NCBI GenBank assembly: GCA_905235755.1
Contig: CAJONA010000020.1
Coordinates: 1-14,268, forward strand
DNA from: an uncultured Clostridia bacterium
Lineage (GTDB): Bacteria; Bacillota; Clostridia; Oscillospirales; CAG-272
Reading direction: 5' to 3'
DNA length: 14,268 nucleotides
Shown here: positions 1-6,369 of the stretch, piece after piece
Numbering within the stretch: the stretch's first letter is position 1
How the letters are laid out: each line of letters starts with the position of its first letter
Program-made: the position numbers and the translations under genes
The notes under the pieces: model-generated
Told to the model about the DNA's origin: nothing
The model's database searches: none
Seen by the model: only the letters and a program-made list of their open reading frames with translations

Positions 1-1
1 G

Positions 2-1639
2 CTATTATTAGACCATCTAAATTTTTCATTCAATCCCTCATTAAGATTAAAATTTCCCAGTATAATAATATTACTTCTATTTTTATTATTATTTCCAGTT
101 ACGACAACCACTCCGATCATTCCTTCTTCATCAAATAAAGATACATCTCTTTTGAAAATCCAAGAAATAATAGAACCAATTTTCATAAAGGAAAAAGGTG
201 ATATTTTTTTAATTTCGATAAAAGATAGATATTTACACTCTTTGAACAAAGACAAAAAAGAAATGTGGAAAGTGTTTTTAGAGCATGAATTAATGTCGTC
301 ATTATTGATCTCAAGGAAAATAGGCCAAAGTTTAACCTTATTCGAAATAAACGAACAAATATACGCTTATAACGATAAAAATGATAAATTTATTTCTTTG
401 AATATTTTCATAAAAGATTTGGCTAAAAAACATTATACACCTGTAAATGATTTTACATTTATAGGAAAAAGTAAGGCGACTTTATATATAATAGACATTG
501 ACACAGGAAAAATTATTCAAAAAATTGACAATGAAAACAATTTTTCATATAAGAAAGGATATTATATATCAAAAAATAGAAAAACAATTACTGTGATAAG
601 AGTCGATTATATATTAAATTGTTTAGGACTTGGAGAAGAACATAAATTTTGGAAAGCAAGTTATAGTGATATTATTATACAAAAAGGAAATGATATCCTT
701 CCTGATAATGCTAAAGTTTTACCACCGAATTTGAATGAAATAATAAATGAATATAAGATTAATAATATAGATGATAATAATGGCATTAATAGAGATAATA
801 TTATTACTGCACACAGTTATTTTAACGAAGATTTACCCCCTATTAAAATCTATGATAGAAGTGATTCACATATTGGTGGGGAAATGAAACATTTAAGTGA
901 CTATAATAATCTTAAAAAATTGGATTATCTTGATGATAATCAAATACAAATTCTCGAAAATTTAGAGCATAATATTGGAATATTAAGATTGTCTAATGAT
1001 TCACCAAATGAGTGTAAGAATATAAATAATAATTATGAAGATAAAAATAAAAACAATTCTACATTTGATGCAATTAAGAATAAAATAAAGAATAATTGGT
1101 ATTTATATACTATAATAATAGTCTTAATTAGTATTATAATTTATTATAAACGTTTATATAAAGAGCTTATATCTAAACTTTTAACTGATGAAAATAAAAA
1201 AGATGATACTGAAGAAAAGAAAGAAGAAAAAGAGATTAAAAAAGGAGATAAAAAAAATGAAGATACAATGGATAAAAATGATAGTGAAGATAGTATGGAT
1301 TTAGAAGAATCAAATATTACAAAAAAAAAATATTCAAATATTGAAACATTAAAAAAGAAAAGAAAGAGAAAAACAAATACATTAAACAAAGAAAAATTTA
1401 AATCGATTGATAATATCAAAACAAAAGATATATTTAAAGAAAATAATAAAAATAAAGATAAAGAAATTAATAATGATAAAAATAATCAGGAAAAAAATGT
1501 TATAAGTGAATCAAAAGAAAAGCCTATAAAAACAAAATCGAATAATAATTCCGAAAATATACTTTTAAAAGCTGTGTTTGTCAACATCAACGTCATATTT
1601 ATTGATATTTTTATTTTTGTGTTGATTATTTCCTTTTAA
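2..1639 (+). CDS. Partial eukaryotic-type IRE1-like ER stress sensor, N-terminal half (chimeric 3' end)
   Basis: The frame is open from base 2 to the TAA at 1637-1639 (545 codons) and has no in-frame ATG before residue 51, so the true start lies upstream or in another exon. Residues about 17-33 are Lys followed by an Ile/Leu/Phe core, like an ER signal peptide. Residues about 51-275 resemble the IRE1 lumenal propeller: GDIFLISIKDRYLHSLN followed by MWKV, then FIGKSKATLYIIDIDTGKI, then FWKASYSDI parallel the known strand order ending in a W-x-x-x-Y motif. A membrane segment lies at about 366-383 (nt 1097-1150), followed by a Lys/Glu/Asn-rich cytosolic-type linker. IRE1 proteins continue into kinase and RNase domains; here the frame runs into different DNA near 1565, so the last roughly 20 residues are probably junction artefact. 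Base composition is unlike every other gene in the window. The fungal (Neocallimastigomycota-like) origin is inference; the IRE1 assignment rests on remembered family patterns. Confidence 0.68.
   Translation, partial: LLLDHLNFSFNPSLRLKFPSIIILLLFLLLFPVTTTTPIIPSSSNKDTSLLKIQEIIEPIFIKEKGDIFLISIKDRYLHSLNKDKKEMWKVFLEHELMSSLLISRKIGQSLTLFEINEQIYAYNDKNDKFISLNIFIKDLAKKHYTPVNDFTFIGKSKATLYIIDIDTGKIIQKIDNENNFSYKKGYYISKNRKTITVIRVDYILNCLGLGEEHKFWKASYSDIIIQKGNDILPDNAKVLPPNLNEIINEYKINNIDDNNGINRDNIITAHSYFNEDLPPIKIYDRSDSHIGGEMKHLSDYNNLKKLDYLDDNQIQILENLEHNIGILRLSNDSPNECKNINNNYEDKNKNNSTFDAIKNKIKNNWYLYTIIIVLISIIIYYKRLYKELISKLLTDENKKDDTEEKKEEKEIKKGDKKNEDTMDKNDSEDSMDLEESNITKKKYSNIETLKKKRKRKTNTLNKEKFKSIDNIKTKDIFKENNKNKDKEINNDKNNQEKNVISESKEKPIKTKSNNNSENILLKAVFVNINVIFIDIFIFVLIISF
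1560..1605. other. Composition breakpoint, probable assembly chimera junction
   Basis: Left of this interval the DNA is extremely AT-rich and codes for an Asn/Lys-rich eukaryotic-type protein. To the right the first GC-bearing stretch appears (gctgtgtttgtcaacatc, 1570-1587), followed by a bacterial promoter and a bacterial gene of balanced composition. The predicted kinase domain of the left-hand protein never arrives. The exact join cannot be placed to the base, because both sides are locally AT-rich. No insertion sequence, tRNA or terminal repeat is visible that would explain a natural insertion. Confidence 0.65.
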
Positions 1640-1650
1640 TATGCTATCAT
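1622..1650 (+). promoter_or_regulatory. Sigma-A-type promoter for the EEP-family gene
   Basis: TTGATT at 1622-1627 and TATCAT at 1645-1650 are separated by 17 bases, close to the sigma-A consensus. The likely transcription start is near 1657, leaving a leader of about 30 bases before the ATG at 1688. It overlaps the tail of the upstream AT-rich frame, which supports that tail being bacterial DNA. Confidence 0.6.
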
Positions 1651-1687
1651 AAAAGCAATCAACCAATAAAATACGAGAGAATATATC

Positions 1688-2758
1688 ATGAAAAAAACAA
1701 AAAAGAACTCTGTTTTAATTTCTCTGCTGTCGGTCGTCTTGCTGCTCGTTCTGATAGTCGTCGGATACGTTGCGTACGTATTCATAGCATATTACAGGAT
1801 CGAGGATAATCTCGCGCTCGCAGTGGACAACAACAGCCAAAAGACAGTTCAGACCGATACGGAATATTCGATAATGACGTGGAATATCGGCTTTGGCGCG
1901 TACAGCGACGACTATTCGTTCTTCATGGACGGCGGTAAATATTCCCGCGCGTTCTCGGCGGAAGCCGTCGATGAAAACGTGTCCGAAATGATGAAAGTCG
2001 TCAAAGCGAAAAATCCCGACATAGCCATCATTCAGGAAGTCGACATCGGCTCGACGCGCTCGTACGGGATCGACGAAAGAGAGATAGTATACGACTATCT
2101 TCCGGGATACGCGTCTGTGTTCGCTCAGAATTACGACTCGTCGTATCTGTTCTATCCGATACTCTCGCCGCACGGCAAGAGCAGATCGGGCATAATGACG
2201 GAGACGAAATTCAATATCTTAAACGCGACGCGCCGCTCGCTGCCCGTCGAATCGGGATTTACGAAGCTCCTCGACCTCGACAGATGTTACAGCGTGTCAT
2301 ATCTGCCCGTATCCGACGGAAAGACGCTTTGCGTTTATAACATGCACCTTTCCGCATATACGACGGACGGAACGATAGCGACGGAACAGCTCCAAATGCT
2401 TGTCGAAGATATGCAGGCTGAATATTCAAAGGGCAATTACATAATATGCGGCGGCGACTTCAACAAGGATCTGCTCGGCAACTCATCCGAGGTGTTCGGC
2501 GTATCGGGAGAGGACTTAACTTGGGCGCAGCCCATTCCCGACGGCGTGATCCCCGACTGGCTGACGCTCGTTGCGTGCTCGAACGCGCCGTCGTGCCGCA
2601 ATGCCGACAGACCGTACGACGACACAAACTTCGTCTTAACGATAGACGGCTTTCTTGTGTCGGGCAACATCGACGTCGTGACGGCGGAAGTCATCGACGA
2701 GGCGTTCGCTCACTCCGACCACAACCCCGTAATAATGCAGTTCAAGCTGAAAGGCTGA
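1688..2758 (+). CDS. Membrane-anchored endonuclease/exonuclease/phosphatase (EEP) family protein
   Basis: This 356-residue protein has a basic N-terminus and one hydrophobic segment (about residues 8-35), so the catalytic domain probably faces outward. The EEP fold follows from about residue 58 to the end, with the family landmarks in order: TWNIGFG (Asn66), IIQEVD (Glu117), a YNMHLSAY strand, GGDFN (Asp and Asn of the metal site) and HSDHNP (Asp344, His345). All catalytic positions look intact, so a metal-dependent phosphodiesterase or phosphatase is likely; the family covers nucleases, sphingomyelinases and inositol phosphatases, and the substrate cannot be told. The start is the ATG after a weak GAGAGA element. 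The gene is transcribed alone, with its own promoter at 1622-1650 and a terminator just after the stop, and converges on the glycosyltransferase gene. Confidence 0.85.
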   Translation: MKKTKKNSVLISLLSVVLLLVLIVVGYVAYVFIAYYRIEDNLALAVDNNSQKTVQTDTEYSIMTWNIGFGAYSDDYSFFMDGGKYSRAFSAEAVDENVSEMMKVVKAKNPDIAIIQEVDIGSTRSYGIDEREIVYDYLPGYASVFAQNYDSSYLFYPILSPHGKSRSGIMTETKFNILNATRRSLPVESGFTKLLDLDRCYSVSYLPVSDGKTLCVYNMHLSAYTTDGTIATEQLQMLVEDMQAEYSKGNYIICGGDFNKDLLGNSSEVFGVSGEDLTWAQPIPDGVIPDWLTLVACSNAPSCRNADRPYDDTNFVLTIDGFLVSGNIDVVTAEVIDEAFAHSDHNPVIMQFKLKG

Positions 2759-2765
2759 ATATGAT

Positions 2766-2792
2766 AAAAACGCCGCAGGTGCGGCGTTTTTT
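2766..2792. terminator. Bidirectional intrinsic terminator
   Basis: A perfect 11-base-pair stem (2766-2776 with 2781-2791) closes a four-base loop, AGGT. It has a T-run on the plus strand and a matching T-run on the minus strand because the stem starts with A5. It sits between the stop of the EEP gene and the stop of the converging glycosyltransferase, and can end both transcripts. Confidence 0.88.
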
Positions 2793-3511
2793 CATTTGAG
2801 TTCGGCTTTGTCGACGCGCTTTTTGATCTTGCGCACGTCGGAGAGCATTTTAAACGAGTCGCTGAACACGTGTATCTTCGACTCGCGGTGGTTGATTATC
2901 TTGACGGGCATCTCGCCTATATTGTATCCGAGCTTGTTCGCTATCATGATCGCTTCGAGGTCGAACGCCCAGCGCTCGACTTCGGTGTTATTAAACACGC
3001 GCTTCGCCGCGGCTGACGTAAAGCCTTTGATGCCGCACTGCGCGTCGGAGAGGTTGAATCCCGCGGCTATCGATATCGTCTTTATATACGTCTTTGACGC
3101 CAGCTTGCGTATAAAAGTATATCCCTCATAGCCGTCGGATGAAAGATTGCGCGAGCCTACGACAATGTCATACTTCCCTTCTTCGAGCATATCCGCCATT
3201 CTCTTGACCGCGTCCGTGCCGTATGCGTTGTCGCAGTCGGTAAAAATGACGATGTCGCCCGTCGATTCGAGCATGCCCGTCTTTACCGCATAGCCTTTCC
3301 CGCGGTTCGGCATATACGAGCAGAGCTTTATCCTTGCGTCTTTTTTCGACGCAAGGGTGACTGCATTGTCGCATCCGTCCGTCGAGCCGTCGGATACGAA
3401 TATGAGTTCAAAATCCTCATACGTTTCCTTCATAAACGTGTAAAATGTTTCGATAGCCTCATCGATTATCGAATGCTCGTTGTACATCGGAATTACAAGT
3501 GATATCTTCAT
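2792..3511 (-). CDS. Family 2 glycosyltransferase, dolichyl/polyprenyl-phosphate sugar transferase-like
   Basis: This 239-residue soluble GT-A enzyme opens with KISLVIPMYNE, typical of GT2 proteins that move a sugar from a nucleotide donor to a polyprenyl phosphate on the cytoplasmic face. Visible landmarks are DGSTDG at 41-46 (nucleotide binding), RGKGYAVKTGM at about 70-80, the DXD-like TDCDNAYG at 91-98, and GSRN and DAQCGIKGF further on, all as in DPM1/ALG5-type enzymes. No C-terminal membrane helices are present. The start at 3511 is chosen because AAAAGGAG lies 7 bases upstream and the family begins there; an ATG 30 bases further upstream lies in the preceding hairpin. It follows the parvulin-like gene on the same strand and may share its transcript. 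Substrate and acceptor are not determinable; a role in glycolipid or cell-wall polymer synthesis is inferred. Confidence 0.85.
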   Translation of the reverse strand: MKISLVIPMYNEHSIIDEAIETFYTFMKETYEDFELIFVSDGSTDGCDNAVTLASKKDARIKLCSYMPNRGKGYAVKTGMLESTGDIVIFTDCDNAYGTDAVKRMADMLEEGKYDIVVGSRNLSSDGYEGYTFIRKLASKTYIKTISIAAGFNLSDAQCGIKGFTSAAAKRVFNNTEVERWAFDLEAIMIANKLGYNIGEMPVKIINHRESKIHVFSDSFKMLSDVRKIKKRVDKAELK

Positions 3512-3518
3512 TTTCTTT

Positions 3519-3526
3519 CTCCTTTT
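3519..3526 (-). promoter_or_regulatory. Ribosome binding site fixing the glycosyltransferase start
   Basis: Read on the minus strand this is AAAAGGAG, 7 bases before the ATG at 3511. It lies only two bases beyond the hairpin at 3529-3554, so stem formation could influence access to it. Confidence 0.75.
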
Positions 3527-3528
3527 AA

Positions 3529-3554
3529 ATATCCTCCGCATGCGCGGAGGATAT
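3529..3554 (-). terminator. Intergenic hairpin between foldase and glycosyltransferase genes, weak terminator or processing stem
   Basis: ATATCCTCCGC (3529-3539) pairs perfectly with 3544-3554 around a four-base loop. On the minus strand it follows the foldase stop, but the bases after the stem are ATTTAAAAGG, a poor T-run, so full termination is doubtful. A partial terminator, or an mRNA-stabilising stem setting the ratio of the two products, is equally possible. Confidence 0.5.
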
Positions 3555-3566
3555 TTTCGTTTTTAT

Positions 3567-4754
3567 TCAATAAAGCGTGTTTATCGCTATTCTGTTGTAG
3601 ACTTTTTCGTCGACGGGCGCGATGCTGATGTTCTGCTCGTACGCTTCAAGCTCGTTGAGGTATATATCATATATCGTGGAGTTGGACGACGCGCCGAAAT
3701 ACGGATATCTGTACATCAGCGACGCGAAATAGTCGTCTCCGCAAACGAAATCGGTCGTTATCTCCTCGCGGCAGACTATCATATAATAGCCGAGCGTTTC
3801 GTCGTCTTCGCCGCTCATAACACCGCTGTACTCGCCGAATCCGAGGGATTTTACCATATCGGTTATCGTGGAACCGAGAGTATTGCGCGCAGCCGAGCCG
3901 ACGATGCGCGAATACGAATCGAAATACGTGATCCCGCCGGCGCCGGTCGTACTGTATTTTGCCGAGACCGTGCCGAAATCCTCGCCCGCGGCGAGTTCTT
4001 CAAGCGCGGCGGCTATGTTCTCGGCAGCTCTGCGCTCCGACGCGCTGTCTCCCATCGTGAACGTTACATACACTTGATTATAGGCAAAATATCCGTCGTT
4101 GATGACGTCGTAAAGGCTCGTGCTGACAGCGGCTTTTACGCGCGCATTCAGCAGCGACTTGTAATAAGAGTATTCGACGTAATCCGTTGTCATTCCGAGC
4201 GATTTGAGAGCGTCCTCGTACAGCGATACGGCGTACTTTTCCTTCGTTCCGGAGTATTTTGCACCCTCCGGTATCGCTTCTATATACGACGCTATCTGAT
4301 TTTCATACTGTTTTTGATAGTTGGCTCTGTCTTCATCCGTTATATCGACGCCGAGCTTTTGCGCCCAAAATTTGAGAGAACAATACTCGACGAGATTATC
4401 TTGCGTGACTTCTTTCAAGACATTGTTCTTATCGGAATCGGTAGTCATCGTTATCTCGCCGGTTTGGTTGTTCTGCAAGAAATTATAATCCGAAAGTATA
4501 TTCTCATAATACAAATACACGCCGCGATATTCGGAGAACGGAATGTCATATTCGTACGTCTGCGTTCCGTCGTCGTACGTCATGTGCAGGATCTCATCGG
4601 CTTTCATCTTCGTGCCGAACCATGTATAAATGCCGTTTTCTTTTTCACGCGACATCCACACTATCGCTCCGACCGCTATAATAACGACGAGCGCGATACA
4701 CGTGATAATGACGATCTTTTTCGTTTTACCGGTTTTTTTCTTGTTTTTCTTCAT
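3567..4754 (-). CDS. Membrane-anchored parvulin-like (PpiC/SurA/PrsA-type) foldase
   Basis: This 395-residue protein has a Lys-rich N-terminus and a hydrophobic helix at about 14-34 with no lipobox Cys, so it is anchored by an uncleaved helix with the rest outside the membrane. Residues about 75-215 look like the helical chaperone part of SurA/PrsA-type proteins. Residues about 227-331 follow the parvulin pattern: AAALEELAAGEDFGTVSAKY, a Gly-rich turn, a Phe-containing strand, then GFGEYSGVM. The usual active-site histidines are missing: the first strand reads VYVTFTMG instead of a RHILV-like motif, and the closing strand reads GYYMIV instead of GYHII. It may therefore act as a chaperone without strong isomerase activity (inference). 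A consensus promoter lies upstream and a taAGGA element precedes the ATG by 8 bases. The glycosyltransferase follows on the same strand. Confidence 0.75.
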   Translation of the reverse strand: MKKNKKKTGKTKKIVIITCIALVVIIAVGAIVWMSREKENGIYTWFGTKMKADEILHMTYDDGTQTYEYDIPFSEYRGVYLYYENILSDYNFLQNNQTGEITMTTDSDKNNVLKEVTQDNLVEYCSLKFWAQKLGVDITDEDRANYQKQYENQIASYIEAIPEGAKYSGTKEKYAVSLYEDALKSLGMTTDYVEYSYYKSLLNARVKAAVSTSLYDVINDGYFAYNQVYVTFTMGDSASERRAAENIAAALEELAAGEDFGTVSAKYSTTGAGGITYFDSYSRIVGSAARNTLGSTITDMVKSLGFGEYSGVMSGEDDETLGYYMIVCREEITTDFVCGDDYFASLMYRYPYFGASSNSTIYDIYLNELEAYEQNISIAPVDEKVYNRIAINTLY

Positions 4755-4808
4755 TTTTAAAATCCTTACATGTCGTAATTTAATAATGAACCTTATATAT
4801 CATTATTG

Positions 4809-4837
4809 ATTATACCACACAAGCGCGGGCTTTTCAA
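4809..4837 (-). promoter_or_regulatory. Consensus sigma-A promoter for the foldase gene
   Basis: On the minus strand TTGAAA (4837-4832) and TATAAT (4814-4809) are separated by exactly 17 bases. The transcript should start near 4802, giving a leader of about 48 bases. It lies immediately after the ATPase gene stop, with no clear terminator between them. Confidence 0.85.
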
Positions 4838-4859
4838 TCATTTTTAATATTTTTTACAT

Positions 4860-5906
4860 TTATTTTTCAAATATGTCCTTTTTTACTTTATCATATATGC
4901 CGTCGACGACGGAAAAATCGGTGTGCGCGATGTAAAACTCCTCAAGTCTGTCGTGTATCTCGCACGCGTTTTTCATCTCGGCGACGGCGCAGTCGAGAGA
5001 AGCGAGCGCGAGCTTATGCGTGCTTCTCAGATACGCGCGCTCGCTTCGTATAACGTCGGCGTCGGCAAAGCGCGCCGTATTTATCCGCTTTGTTTTCTCC
5101 GAGGCGACATCGTCATCTCTTCCGACGGTGACATAAACGCCGTCGTCTTCAAAATACACGCCCTCGGCAAAATCCGGGCACACGGGATCGCAGCTGACGG
5201 CGGCGCGTATTCCCGCCGTGCGCGCGTATTCCGCTATATCTGACATTAAAAGATATCCTATGCCGTGATATTCCTCTACGGTCAGCACGCGTCGCGCGGC
5301 TGAAAAATACACGGGCATGCGCAAAATGCCTTTGCCGCAAACGGTGCAGATGCCCGTTTTTTCCGTCTTGCCGAGTTTCATTCCGTCGAACGTGCGCCGT
5401 ATAAACGCCGCGGCCTTCGAGCCGAGATATGCCTTCTTTGCGACGCGCCGCTCCTCCGACATATATTCGCGCGCCGCGCGAAGGCAAGCGTATGCCCTGA
5501 TATACCTCTCGCCGTTTTGCGACGCGAGAAGCTCGATCTCCTCTCTGTGCGCGCGCAGAGAGCCGACGTCAAACGCTTCACCGAAGTTCAGTATGACCTC
5601 GCATGCGCCCGGATATTTCGCCTCCGTGACGTGCGGCGCCGTTCCGTCGAGCACGCACACGCCGAGTTCTTTTATCGCAACGCCGTCGAGCGACTTTGTA
5701 TCCGACGAGCAAAAATAATATGACGGCGAGTATCCGCGGCGCTCCGCCTCCTCTCCAAGTTTTTTCATAAACGTCGATTTGCCCGTGCCGGGCCCGCCCT
5801 TGATTATGTATACGGTGTCGAATTTTTTCGGATCAAATACCTCGCAAAACATACTGCAAAATCCGCTTCCTCCGTTTGAGGCAGCAAAAAAACAATTATC
5901 AGTCAT
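4860..5906 (-). CDS. P-loop ATPase of the clostridial DGTAPH (PRK06851-like) family
   Basis: This 348-residue cytoplasmic protein starts with FFAASNGGSGF, then has a textbook Walker A motif, GGPGTGKST, at residues 37-45. These are followed by YYFCSSDTKSLDGV and VLDGTAPHV, the signature of a conserved but functionally uncharacterised Bacillota ATPase family. Members I recall have two ATPase-like halves. Here the second half is recognisable (LLMSDIAEYARTAGIRAAVS, then CDP and an EGVYF strand), but where a second P-loop would stand the sequence reads TVEEYHGIGYLL, with no GxxGxGK(S/T). The C-terminal half thus appears degenerate, perhaps regulatory. The start has AAAGGAG a few bases upstream. 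The gene is divergent from rpsU, and I see no convincing promoter of its own in the shared 211-base gap. The cellular role is unknown. Confidence 0.8.
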   Translation of the reverse strand: MTDNCFFAASNGGSGFCSMFCEVFDPKKFDTVYIIKGGPGTGKSTFMKKLGEEAERRGYSPSYYFCSSDTKSLDGVAIKELGVCVLDGTAPHVTEAKYPGACEVILNFGEAFDVGSLRAHREEIELLASQNGERYIRAYACLRAAREYMSEERRVAKKAYLGSKAAAFIRRTFDGMKLGKTEKTGICTVCGKGILRMPVYFSAARRVLTVEEYHGIGYLLMSDIAEYARTAGIRAAVSCDPVCPDFAEGVYFEDDGVYVTVGRDDDVASEKTKRINTARFADADVIRSERAYLRSTHKLALASLDCAVAEMKNACEIHDRLEEFYIAHTDFSVVDGIYDKVKKDIFEK

Positions 5907-6027
5907 GACGTCTCCTTTTTGTAATAAAATGCCGACTTAAGTCTATAATAATGTTATGCCGCACAGCGTTTTTTGACATCAAAAAGGAAAAATATGAAAA
6001 AGTTCGGAAATTATTTCGGAAAATGTA

Positions 6028-6056
6028 TTGACATATCGCAAAGCTGTGTGTATAAT
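6028..6056 (+). promoter_or_regulatory. Perfect consensus sigma-A promoter for rpsU
   Basis: TTGACA (6028-6033) and TATAAT (6051-6056) are spaced by 17 bases, an exact match to the housekeeping consensus, as expected for a ribosomal-protein gene. The likely start near 6063 gives a leader of about 55 bases. The remaining gap from 5907 to 6027 shows no other clear element. Confidence 0.92.
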
Positions 6057-6117
6057 GAACATCGGAATATTTTTATATTCTCTTTGCACTTTTCAAAGGC
6101 GAAGGGAGGGATTATCG

Positions 6118-6297
6118 ATGGCTGAAGTAAGAGTAAAAGAAAATGAGTCTCTTGACAGTGCGCTTCGCAGATTCAAACGTCAGTGCGCGCGCTCCGGTGT
6201 TATTGCCGAAGTCAAAAAGAGAGAGCACTACGAAAAACCGAGTGTAAAACGCAAGAAAAAATCAGAAGCGGCAAGAAAGCGCAAATTCAAAAGCTGA
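6118..6297 (+). CDS. rpsU: Small ribosomal subunit protein bS21
   Basis: This 59-residue, strongly basic protein begins MAEVRVKENESLDSALRRFK and continues with a conserved Arg/Lys-rich helix (KREHYEKPSVKRKKKSEAAR), the standard bS21 pattern and length. bS21 is a late-assembling 30S protein near the anti-Shine-Dalgarno end of 16S rRNA that supports translation initiation. The ATG at 6118 is chosen because GGGAGGG lies 7 bases upstream and the family begins here; the same frame extends further upstream only through the promoter and leader. It has a perfect consensus promoter and is followed at once by a terminator-like hairpin, then rimM. Confidence 0.96.
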   Translation: MAEVRVKENESLDSALRRFKRQCARSGVIAEVKKREHYEKPSVKRKKKSEAARKRKFKS

Positions 6298-6308
6298 TCA
6301 TGACATTT

Positions 6309-6347
6309 ATGCCTCGAGAAGTATGTCTTTTCGAGGCATTTTGTTTG
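6309..6347 (+). terminator. Intrinsic terminator or attenuator between rpsU and rimM
   Basis: A 13-base-pair stem with one G-U pair (6309-6321 with 6327-6339) encloses the five-base loop TATGT and is followed by TTTGTTTGT. The ribosome binding site of rimM begins four bases later, so there is no room for a separate promoter after it. Reading through must supply rimM and trmD unless a promoter lies inside rpsU. Confidence 0.83.
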
Positions 6348-6350
6348 TCA

Positions 6351-6356
6351 AAGGAG
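6351..6356 (+). promoter_or_regulatory. Ribosome binding site with ambiguous spacing before rimM
   Basis: AAGGAG stands one base before an in-frame ATG at 6358 and 13 bases before a second ATG at 6370. One base is too close for initiation and 13 is long but usable, so the second start is preferred. Confidence 0.6.
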
Positions 6357-6369
6357 CATGGGACCTTTT

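Noticed and set aside
152..1639. Complete bacterial gene starting at TTG 152
   Set aside because: The frame is open to base 2 with a signal-like segment, there is no ribosome binding site before 152, and composition and domain pattern do not fit the bacterial neighbours.
2..1639. Natural horizontal transfer of an IRE1 gene into the bacterium
   Set aside because: The gene is truncated with no bacterial expression signals and no mobile-element boundaries; an assembly join is simpler.
3480..4760. Long plus-strand frame of 426 codons
   Set aside because: It is the antisense shadow of the foldase and glycosyltransferase genes; both minus-strand proteins have family motifs and start signals, and this frame has none.
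5907..6027. Divergent promoter for the ATPase gene
   Set aside because: TTGATG and CATAAC-like elements can be paired on the minus strand with an 18-base gap, but the -10 is poor, so I do not annotate it.
5994..6125. A 43-codon frame with a plausible AAGGA site upstream of rpsU
   Set aside because: It runs through the consensus rpsU promoter and into the rpsU start, has no recognisable product and no convincing -10 element of its own.
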